Positions 21,480-31,390 of a stretch of 60,000 nt of DNA are shown piece by piece. A model generated the notes under the pieces. It searched no databases. It saw nothing but the letters and a program-made list of their open reading frames with translations, and was not told where the DNA came from. The position numbers and the translations under genes were made by a program. Position 1 is the stretch's first letter. Every line of letters starts with the position of its first letter. This DNA comes from Takakia lepidozioides (taxonomy: Eukaryota; Streptophyta; Takakiopsida; Takakiales; Takakiaceae). The stretch is taken from assembly GCA_030704615.1 (NCBI GenBank), contig CM060731.1:69050756-69110755 (forward strand), given 5' to 3'.

Positions 21480-22790
21480 CGAATGCAGCGCCGCATTTCC
21501 GTTAAGTACCATCACGAAGCTACACATCCGTACTTGTTGGAAGAAAATGCGGCACCGCTTTCCATTCTACCTTCACATACCTTATTTTGAACGGAAATAC
21601 GTCCGCATTTCGTCCCACACTCCATGTATGAGATACAAAAGGGAAATGCGGCGCCGCATCTCCGTTCTAGAATGTCGGAAGGTGCGACTCGGACGGAAAT
21701 CGGTGCCGCATTCTGTTCCCGTTGTTCAGACGATTTTCAGTCAGAACGGAAATACGGGACCGCATTTCCGTTCTGGTAGAGTATTCATGTCTGACCCTGT
21801 CGAAAATGCGGTTGCCGAATTTTCCGTTTCCACAGCTCCATGCCTCACATACAAACGAAATGCGGCGCCGCATTTTCCGTTTTGGATGTCGGAAGGTGCG
21901 AACTCCGACGGAAATGCGTACCGCATTTCATTTCGATGTTTCACGATTTTTCACCAAAACGGAAATGCGGTGCCTCATTTCCGTTCTAGAATGTCGGAAG
22001 GTGCGACTCGGACGGAAAGGGGTGCCGCATTTCTGTCCCGTTGTTCACGATTTTCAGTCATGAACGGAAATGCGGTAACCGCATTTGCTTCTGGATAGTA
22101 TGAATGTCTCAAGCGGTCGGAATTGCACACTCGGCTCCATGCATCAGATACAAAATGGAAATGCTGCGCCCATTTCGTTCTGGAATGTCGGAAAGTGCGA
22201 CTCGACGGAAATGCGGTGCCGCAGTTCTGTTCCCGTTCCCGTTGTTAATAATTCTCAATCAGAACGAAATGCGGGACCTCCTTTTCCGTTCCACCTTCAT
22301 ATACCGTGCTTGTTTGGATGAATCCGTTACCGCTTTCCGTTCTGGAGAGTAATGAATGTCTTGTGAGGATGGAATTGGTGCAACATTTCTATCCCTCAGC
22401 TCCATGCGTCAGATATAAAACGAAATGTTGCCCGTATTTCTGTTCTGGTATGTCGGAGGTGCGACTGTGGACGAAAATGCGGTGCCAGCCTTTCTGTTCC
22501 GATGTTCATAAATTCTCATCAGAACGGAATGCGGTACTGAACGGAAGTGCGGTACCGCATTTCCGTTCCACCTTCACCTAACCGTGTTTTGCTGGATGGA
22601 AATGCGTTACCGCATTCCGTTCTGGAGAGTATAAAGGTTTCCCCCGGACGGAAACTCGGTGCCCCCGCATTTCCCGTCGCTCTGGTGTCATGACCAAGAT
22701 GCAATCACGGAAATGCGGCCCGTATTTCCGTCCACCAGCAATGAAAGAATCACTCGGGACGGGAATTCTGGAACCCCTCATTTCCGCATG
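21480..22790. repeat. Array of about 24 spaced palindromes with repeating spacers
   Basis: Degenerate copies of the palindrome (core AAATGCGGCGCCGCATTT) recur about every 50-55 bp across 1.3 kb. The best are at 21642-21664, 21746-21771, 21854-21879, 21958-21984, 22063-22086, 22203-22225 and 22540-22568. Spacers fall into about five classes: A with ATGTCGGAAGGTGCGACT, B with GTTGTTCACGATTTTCAGT, C with GAGTATTCATGTCT, D with CTCCATGCCTCACATAC, and E with CCACCTTCATATACCGTG. They recur in the order (E C) D A B, so the whole is a higher-order tandem repeat of roughly 250 bp. The array separates the methyltransferase relic (-) from the zinc-ribbon relic (+). Confidence 0.85.
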
Positions 22791-23567
22791 CTGAACCTGA
22801 ATGGGTTGCATTGTTCCGAAACAACACATTTGCGGCCAGTCTGATGATCACAACTTGGTTGTCTGACCGTTTTTAGTAAAGTAACTACTGGCCTTGTCAG
22901 TGCGAACGTTCCTGCTGCACCGGATACTGCTGGATCCACCCTCAGGAGAAACTGTCAGGAGATGTATTTCGTCGCCGAATCGGCCATCATTGTCATACTT
23001 ACTGGCTATGGAAAGCACACCTCCCACCTTCATGCATGTAGCTTGAACAAACTTTCCACTTCAATGTGCGACTTCCAATCGTCGATGGACTCGCATGGTG
23101 CCTGTGAGCCTGGTCCTGTCGCTATACTGAACCTCGCACTTGCCCAACTTCGTGCGGTGTTCGATGTCTCCAAATTTGGGAGAGCCTGGATCCCAAACTA
23201 GGGAGGACTTTTGCAGAGTGACTGAAACTTACTTTGTTTCCAAATTCAGCTCAAACCGGCACAGTTTATTTGGAGAGAAGAAAGGAAGGATGTTCCTGGA
23301 CTTGACGAGACCATTGTCGTGCTACGTAACCGACGGATTGCGGAATCGAATGGCACGTACCCCCATCAGACACCATCCTGTACCGAGCTGTGGAATGCCA
23401 TTCCTTTCCCGAATCAGTCGCTCGCCCACACCATCCACAAATGAGTCGGAAGCCGACAGGCGGCCACTGCCAAAGAGAGGTATGCACGCTAATCATTCCC
23501 GACCTGGACCGTCAAGACCCTCCATAGCTTCTCGTGTGGACGTATTCGACATTTCCCGACGAGGAAG

Positions 23568-24309
23568 ATGATTGCATTGAGGTCCCCATGTCCTCCACAC
23601 GGTCGTTCAATCTTGCATGGACGTCTCTGTAGGTGCTACGCATGTGCCCACGAGCATACCTCCAACCCGTCCATTGTGCAGCTCCTACGACAACATAACC
23701 TCGATGGTTCTCGCTCCGAGCTGGCTGCTCCTCGACTATGCCAAATTCCCAGTCATAAAGGTAACGTTTCTGCCTCCCGAGTCGAATGGCCTGTCATCTT
23801 CGAGTTTCCACCTGTTTCTTCGTCAAACAAAGCCTCCGGGATGTTAACAATACAGGACGAAAGCAATGACGGACCACCCCTGGTGTTTGACGAAGACATA
23901 GCCATACGAAAATTGCTGATGGTGTTCGTGTACGAATGTCCTCTGTGCGGGGAAGCTGAGGTCCTCAATCCCACCTGCTTCCACTTTCTCCCAAAGGAGG
24001 GCGGAGAAACGAGAACGGATTGGACTGGCACAACGCATCATCCATTCATTGTCTCCAGCCAAGCTCCTGCGGGTTCTTTCAAGTGTGCACATTGCAAAGA
24101 ACCACCGAGGTGCATGTCCATCGTGCAGAGCCAAGCAATATTACGTAATCCTTTGCTCCCCCTCCCGGACCTTGACAGAGCTTGCATACACGTGGGGTCC
24201 ACTGCCCCCTTTGCGGAGGCAACATGCGTGAGGCTGTGCAGGAAGCACACGACATCATAAAAGAGGAGGTGAAATTGAGCCCCGAGCCAGACCAAGCTTT
24301 CATCAGCTG
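23568..24309 (+). pseudogene. Decayed zinc-ribbon protein gene
   Basis: Read across three frames, the plus strand encodes DGPPLVFDEDIAIRKLLMVF, then VYECPLCGEAEVL, later SFKCAHC, GACPSCRAKQYYVI and finally GVHCPLCGGNMREAVQEAHD with DQAFIS before a stop at 24309. The four CxxC pairs suggest two zinc ribbons. Frame changes after SFKCAHC and before GVHCPLC show decay, unless an intron was missed. The family is not recognised. It is divergent from the methyltransferase relic, with the palindrome array in between. From 22790 to 23567 only short frames are seen. Confidence 0.45.
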
Positions 24310-24325
24310 AAGGCAGCCCACAAGA

Positions 24326-24730
24326 TTGCTCTTGCAAAATCATGTCTTAAGATGGTTCCGACCGAGAGCCCTTGACCGGGGAAGATGCCGTGACCTCTTG
24401 GAGTCCGTCTCGCACGTTTGTAGTCCGAATGTGCGGAATCACATCGTATCTTGCAAGCAGGAGTTCGGCAGGGGGTCGGACATGTACCCAATCCTGGAGG
24501 TGAAACGAATGACTGGATATGACTACATCCAAGTAGCAGGTTTTCCAGGGCAAGGCAAGCGAATCCGATCGTTGTTACATTTTCAAAATGTCGACGTGTG
24601 GGCCTGGGAGTGGAGTCGCTTGGTCACTCGCATGACAACTGAAACTGTCGAATGCTTGGGTGATGTTTGCGATCACATCAAGCGATTACAACCATCAGTG
24701 GGTGACTATGGGTTCGCATTTTATGACTAA
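24326..24730 (+). CDS. Unrecognised 134-aa open frame
   Basis: The frame begins 17 bp after the zinc-ribbon relic ends and runs without a break. It has a protein-like, evenly mixed composition with segments such as EVKRMTGYDYIQVAGFPGQG and VWAWEWSRLVTRMTTETVEC. There is no signal peptide, no membrane helix and no motif I can assign. It may be another gene, or exon, of the same accessory block. Confidence 0.35.
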   Translation: MLLQNHVLRWFRPRALDRGRCRDLLESVSHVCSPNVRNHIVSCKQEFGRGSDMYPILEVKRMTGYDYIQVAGFPGQGKRIRSLLHFQNVDVWAWEWSRLVTRMTTETVECLGDVCDHIKRLQPSVGDYGFAFYD

Positions 24731-26660
24731 TCACTCCAAGAGGCTCATGACAATTGCAATCTGCGAGATGAAAGGTGAGACACATAGTCCGAGATGCATC
24801 TGTGGGAGGGCATAAACGAGCAGATGGCAAGGGCGGGATTGCCAGAGCCCAATTTTAGGGGATTCATGCAGACAACGCTCAGGCCAACTGGGCATCGGTG
24901 CGGCGTTGTACGATGAGGACCCCAATGTTCCAATGGAGGTGAAAGAGAGATCCTGTGGATTCCATTGGATGCAGAGTCTATCCCACTACACCTACCAAAT
25001 TTGTTTGCTAGCTCATTCCAGGCTGAACACCGTGTCCTTTGTACGGCGTGGAAGGATGCACCCACATTTGATGACGCGGAGGTTAAGTTTGCTATCATCG
25101 AGGCTTGGTGGAACACGTCAGGTGCCTGGAGACAACCAATCTGGGAGCATTGCCACAGCTGGTTGGGGTGGTGGCATTTTCGGTATCGACAGTTTCGGAC
25201 AGTACCATGCGTGAGGTAGCTGCTGTCATTGTCCGTTCATTTGTCTTTCTGTTACGGACATTTCGATTGGTCCCTCACCGATTGTTTTGTGTCCTTCTAG
25301 GAGCGGTGCTTGGATTCCGACACAGACATGCCGAACACGATATGGTCAGAATCGGTCCACTCCTCCTGCGAGCGTCTTCCACTGCCGCACATCCTGGTGG
25401 ACCTAGTGACGGCCACAACGAGGACATCGACAGGCAATCATGCAACAAGCCACGTACTACAAGTTCCTGAGCGGCAAACAATGGGCTTTGGGCCGGACAG
25501 GGAGGAATTGTTGGTACAACAGCTTCGAGGTCCAAGAATCCCTGAAATGGGCGACAACATTGCGAGAGAAGATCAAAGGGACGCCTCTGCACCGCATAGG
25601 TGGACCCCTAGAGGGGGACGTCCGGACTCGCCCTGTGAGGCGGAAGATTGAAGAGGAACCCGGGTGCGAAGAGGATTCCTGAGATCCGACTTAACATTCG
25701 GACAACCCTCGAGGTCCCGTCATGTGCCGCACGATGTTCTTCCAGCAGTGGAAGCCCAAGAAATTCCAGATCGCCGTCGCCTCAACCGGGGATTTCGTGC
25801 GAGAAATTCCCCCGCTCCTTGCCCCAGATTCCGCCCGCTGTTATGGCAGTATGGCTAAGCCATTGTGGAGACGTCTGTGTCTACATCACGGGGTGGTAGA
25901 ATTGCTCGCCTAAGCCGTCGTTTCGAGGAAGGTGTTTCCGCAATTCGTGTGGATACCGGCAACGTTTTTAGAGATGATAAGGAGGAATCCGATGGGGCTG
26001 TCCCTAGTCTCCTACTTTTACAGAAGTTTTTTCCATCAAAGTTTGCGGAGGCGACAACTACCCCTTTCTGGTTCTGCTGCACGACATTATTACTTGCGTG
26101 TATGGAAAGCCCAGTACGGCATAAAACAATGCCAGGCTCCCCCCGGTGTGGTCGGTGGAACCAGCCTGCATCTGAGTCAGGTTGAGGCACGACTCCTTAA
26201 CCGCCGCAGTTTTGGATGTTGACAGCGCACTGACGTCCCCAGACAACCATTTCCGTTTCCACAGCCTCCACCACCGACCCTTGTGAGAGCAAGACAATGG
26301 GACACGACAGCTCTAAGCATCCTACACACCGTTGGGGGAAAGCTGAAGATGCGGCGACCTCCTCAAAATTGAACGAGACAAGGATGGGAATGCACTTCGA
26401 TGAACTGTAATCCAGAGCTCGCAGAAGTGCCCCCACCATGATTCGGCGTGTGTATCAGATGGCCAACGGCAGGCTCACTGTTCGCAATGAGGTGTACACC
26501 ATCACCATTTCAGAATTACCCACCTGCATTGCATGCACCGACTTCCAGATCATGGCGAACAGGGGCATCATACTTCCCTTGCAAGCATTTGTACTACGTG
26601 TACCTAAAGAGACTCCGTTGTAATTCCACAACTCATCACTTCATACTGCACCAGGTTTGA
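24731..26660 (+). other. Accessory block with further broken frames
   Basis: GC-rich sequence with protein-like pieces in shifting plus-strand frames. Examples are EHRVLCTAWKDAPTFDDAEV near 25020-25090, and MQQATYYKFLSGKQWALGRT at 25440-25682, which ends in an acidic tail. Near 25725-25910 a piece starts MCRTMFFQQWKPKKFQIAVA. No family is recognised. The pattern suggests one or more decayed genes belonging to the same unit as the zinc-ribbon relic. Confidence 0.35.
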
Positions 26661-26961
26661 GCCCCCAGGAGGTTTACACTCTTCTGAATATGGATCCAGG
26701 GGACCAGTGAGCTTGGCTTGCGGTCCCAATACAATGGTATGCCCATCCTTTTGATAGTAGAACTGTACTGCTGCCAGTACCTCAGACTCTGGCCACGAAA
26801 GGTCCCGACTTATGTCTTGCCTACCAGTAACCTTTTTTGCTCGAACTAAGATATTACTAATCGTTCACTTGTTTCCACGTGCATGTATTTTATGTATGTT
26901 GGAGGGTTCATGTTTTTCTCTGCTTTCCGAAAACTTGCTTTCCTCATTCGACCTCCGACAA

Positions 26962-26983
26962 GGAAATGCGGCGCCGCATTTCC
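26962..26983. repeat. Perfect 22-bp palindrome
   Basis: The sequence reads GGAAATGCGGC then GCCGCATTTCC, self-complementary over all 22 bases. It lies 4 kb beyond the main array, and a decayed unit follows at about 27064-27084. It may mark the outer edge of the accessory block that begins at 15.6 kb. Confidence 0.85.
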
Positions 26984-27084
26984 AAGTATCGTAGTCGTAG
27001 GTACTGGTAGAGGCGGCCGTCGCCAAACACCAAACCGCTCCGAAATTTCGCACGTGCGAACCCTAATGCGGCACCTTATTTCCC

Positions 27085-28770
27085 AGTTCATTGCAAACCT
27101 TTCCCGCCGAATACCCGAAGAAGACAGAATTGTGAAGTACTGCAGACTCCATTGGTTCAATCGCGGCAAAGGGTCAGCTTCATTCCAATGTTAAGGCATG
27201 TAAAACGCGGAATACTCGATACAGCCAGTAGGCGTGTCCTTTTGCAGTGGTATACTGGATTTCCCCGTTGCACGGTCATTTATTTCCATGAGCCTCTAAA
27301 AACCATGAGCGGACTTGTTACTGACCGACATATCTTCGCCGCATATACATGATCTGGAACGTCCAAAAACGGCAAGGTCAAATAAAAAACTATTATTTTA
27401 ATACTTGTTTAATCTGCCTCATTTCCAAATTTTGAGAGTCCGCTCATGAAATCCGCGTATCTTAGACTTCGCTCACCGCTCATGCGGCTCATGCGGCTCA
27501 CATGGCTCATGGCTCATGGTTTCTGCTCATGAAATAGTAAACCTCGGCCTTCTTGAGGGGGCAGCTAAGGCTCCGAGCATTCCAGAATATCTCAATGGCA
27601 CCCACATTTGGGCAACAAGCTATCAGCCCTCGAGCCATTCAGCCTCGCCAGGTAAATACACTTTGTAGTGTGGTACACTCCGTGGTCGAATTTTTGTTTG
27701 ACTCCCTTGTGCCATTGCCAGCCTCATTTGTGCTTAAGTTGTGGCAGTACAACCTTGTGATAGAGTTTGTCAAATTACTGTCGCAGTGTGAACTGCAGGC
27801 ATTGACAGTGAATTGTGCATCTTATTGTGTTACCTGTCATTTGAGTTCCCAGTGTATGCCAAAATACATTTTTGGTGCGTGGTTTGGTTGTTTTAGGTGC
27901 TTGGCCACGAACGAGGCCCCCAATTCAAGGGCAAGCACACCTTCACCCTTTCAGGAAGCCGACACCACTGATCCCTGATTCGCAGAATGGGGTAAGTGTA
28001 TGCATCTGCTATCTCCCCTTCCCCTTCCGCCTGGATAGACAAATTGTTATTAGCTCATTGTAGACCTTGTAGACACATACTTTGCACGATCCGTGTTCCA
28101 TAATTCTCATGCAATCTGCCATGTTGGGGTGGGATGGCAATTCGTGGTGGGAGACCATGTCAAGCTCCTAGACACTGTTTACGCGATCACAGCCGATCTG
28201 GCCGCATTGTTGTCTCCCAAGGGATGTAGGTTAGTGAAGGTACCTGTCGTGCCAGAAGGCCTATATGGCCATCCACATTGATGATGTCCGCATTCCAATC
28301 CCCCACTATATCACAACAAATCTGAAGCCCTCATCACACTGAGTGGGGACATGTAGTTACATTACTATGTGGAGTGACAACTATGAAGACCTTGCAGACA
28401 AAGAGATTAGGCAGGTCGGCACGCATTGTGGATTTCATGGGATTTCCACCTCTGCCATCGCCGATTTGGTAACTAACGGTAACTTATAGTAGTGACAGAA
28501 TCTCTGAATTGACTGTCCAATTTTGATAACCACATGTTGGATTTCCTCATGCATGTGTTGCAAACTTATGCCTCATTAATGAGCAATGTGGTGGTAGGTG
28601 GTATGTCCCCATTGCACACACTATGGTTGGTATGTTGTTGCTGGAAAATGTGGGTTGATAATGGTGATGCTGGATGGTGCATGTTGCTGCTATTTGTGCT
28701 CTTTCAGAATTACATCTGTGCCACTTTTTGTGTGCCTAAAGTCTTGCTGTATACATTATTGTGATTGGTA
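27085..28770. other. Intergenic; small GGCTCAT tandem repeat at 27475-27535
   Basis: Apart from a short run of (C)GGCTCAT(G) repeats, this stretch holds only unassigned frames. No gene that I can support. Confidence 0.4.
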
Positions 28771-28779
28771 TGGCATATG

Positions 28780-29280
28780 CACGTGGCACCCTATTGGCTG
28801 CCTCTGTGGCATATCCACGTGTCCGCCAGAGTCATAACCATGAGTACCGACCCATATGATCGTGTATGAGCATATTACATTCCGACACGTGACCCCCTAA
28901 GGTCCCCGCGCAGTTGGTCTTATGACTCCATTGCAAAACGTCCAGATCAAATGTATGTCTACAACAAACATCACGTGAGGTTTAGAGGATCGTGCACGTG
29001 GCACCACGTAGGACTACAACGGCCTCATGGAAGGGGTGATCATGGAATATACCGTACTTGCGCCAGTCGTAGGTATGACTGGCAACAATCCCTGCAGCTC
29101 CCGAAAGTCCAGCACGTGGGCACACACGATCGTGGCACGTGGTGTCCCCAGATGCTGCCCCGTGTTGATACCATCCCCCCCCCCCCCATCAGACATACAT
29201 GTGACTGCGAAGCCCCGTCCCCCACAGTGACACGTGGCATTGGATATGTCGTACCACGCGTTCTTCTCACGCGCCACGTG
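28780..29280. promoter_or_regulatory. Dense cluster of nine CACGTG (G-box) sites
   Basis: Exact CACGTG occurs at 28780, 28816, 28886, 28972, 28995, 29113, 29136, 29231 and 29275, often as CACGTGG(C). In 500 bp of random sequence about 0.1 would be expected. CACGTG is the plant G-box and the core of ABA-response elements, bound by bZIP and bHLH factors. No convincing gene start is seen next to it, so it may instead be a repeat built on this motif. Confidence 0.6.
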
Positions 29281-30571
29281 CTGTCATATAGTTCCCTTGT
29301 CCGCTGTCATAGCTGGCAGTCAGGGAGATGCGTCGCAGTCTGACATGTGGGCATGTTATGTAGCTAGCACGTCGCCTTACACTGCGGCTGACATGGACTA
29401 CACTGTCCGTTCAGTCATTCTGTAATGCCAGCGTGTATGACTACCCCCACAGATGCTCTGGCGCCACGTCACAGCCCGCCGGGAGAGTCATATCTGCCAT
29501 GTTACAATTGACTAGGGCTATTTTAGTTATCTATCATTGTGGCAGACTACTTTTGTCGTATATGCGTGGTGTGGTTTGGACCCACTTGTAGTTGTGTAGC
29601 GATATGTGTGCGCACGACAATGCTCTCACTTAGGTTGAGCCACATTTGAGCCAGCTTACCTTGGACGATTTAACTGTTCTTGACATGGGTTATGTCAAGG
29701 AATCAAGCCATATTTTGAACTTTTTATGTGCTGATTGGCAGCCACTCTTGCTTGATTCTGCCGATTTGAACCCTTTGGTATTAGTGTGAGCATTGGATAT
29801 TTTGTAAAACGCTTGGTAGGGGCTGTTGTTTCCTTCATTGTTCTCCTTTTTTCTTTCAGCTTTTGATCTGGTTTATTTGATTTTTTCTTATTACATGCCA
29901 TCACCAAATATTGATGGTCGCATCTATTTCAATTTTTTCTAATTTGCTGTGACCATGGAATTTTAGAAAAATTGGAGCGACCGTATTTTTTGATAAAAGC
30001 TTCTCTTTGCTGTAAGGAGCCCACCTAGTTGTGCTATGTTTGCAATGATTATATCATCGGGTCTTCTATTAGTTGGCGACTCTCCTCCTTGACAAACTGG
30101 GATTCCAAATTGCTTGACTCCCATTTGATGATCGTAGGCTTGTTCACCCTCCGCTAAAAACTCGTGCTGTAGATTCTTTTTGTTTTTCCAGCTACCAAAG
30201 TCAAAGTCCTTTGAACCCTTTGAGTCGATTTGCCAAGCAGAATCAAGGAGCATGTTGCGTTTAAAATTTCTTCCGAAGCTTAAATCGTTGGAAGATTGGC
30301 ATCATCATTTCTCCTCTTTCTCTTGTTTTGTTGAGATCGTTTCCGTCTTGACACAAAAAATTGAAAATTTTCTTCCATTATCCTACGAAGAACGAGACTC
30401 GACTGGATTGCCGGCAAGCCTTCGTGCCCGCTCTGCTACCCCGTCTCCCACCTGTCCGCTGCGCACATCTATGCCCTCTATGCCACGGTGGCGTACAAGT
30501 CACCGCCCTCCTACGTCACGTGCACAAGCCCCCTACAGGGCCCACACACCCTAACCCCTTCCATTCAAATG
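29281..30571. other. Intergenic, no gene recognised
   Basis: AT-rich in the first half, with short frames only. No structure that I can support. Confidence 0.4.
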
Positions 30572-31390
30572 TCATTTATACCTCCAGGCCGTGCAAACGA
30601 TGGCCCAAAAATCCATGTTTGCAAGGGGAAAGCTCGGATTTAAGGGTCCTGCAGACGGGGACTCTCAAATCCAGGGAAGTTATGTGAATAGCAGCTACTC
30701 GAGCTTTGTGCCCCATACCATCAGGGTCGTGGTCGCAATATCACGAGATACCACGGGCCGGACCGTGATCGTGGCCAATTTCATGTTCGTGGCGGGCCGT
30801 GGAGCCAGAACCACGGGGTAACACGGCGGCAGATCGTGGCCGTTGACCGTCGTGGTGCGGGGCGAGGCTGTGGCTGGTTAAAGATGATGGCGAGCCGTGG
30901 CCGGGAACCGTGAGTAGCCGTGGTGCAAGACCCACGGGCTGTCACGGATAGTGTGAGTGGAAAAGAAAAAACACTTGGGATGTCGGTCATGTCAAATATT
31001 TGGGATGCTATTTGCAGCAACGCAGCCTACGAGCTTGAACCGTGTCTCAGATGTTGAAATACTTTAGAAATACTTCCGAAATGTTGCAATACTATAGTCA
31101 CAGAGTGCAGGTGGCAGTCCTCCGAGGAGTTACAAGTGACAGTCTGCCAACAGTCTCATTTATACCTCCAGGCCGTGCAAACGATGGCCCGAAAATCCAT
31201 CTGTGCAGGGGGAAGGCCCGGATTTAAGGGCCCTGCAAATGATGGCCCTCAAATCCAGAGAAGTTATGTGAATGGCGGCTACTCGAGTTTTGTGCCCCAT
31301 ACCACCAGGGTCGTGGTCGTAGTATCACGAGATACCACGGGCCGGACTGTGATCGTGGCCAGTTTATGTTCGTGGCAGGCCGTGAAGCCG
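30572..31390. repeat. Direct duplication of a 240-bp unit
   Basis: The segment at 30572-30812 (beginning TCATTTATACCTCCAGGCCG) is repeated in the same orientation at 31156-31390 with about 85-90% identity by eye. It includes CACGAGATACCACGGGCCGG. The 340 bp between them are rich in CCGTGG/CCACGG inverted motifs (30812-30955). The pair could be the ends of a small element or a tandem duplication. No coding capacity is seen. Confidence 0.75.

Noticed and set aside
21480-22790. CRISPR array
   Set aside because: Repeat size and spacing resemble one, but the repeats are full palindromes with much variation, the spacers recur by class, and the setting is an intron-bearing plant genome with no cas genes.
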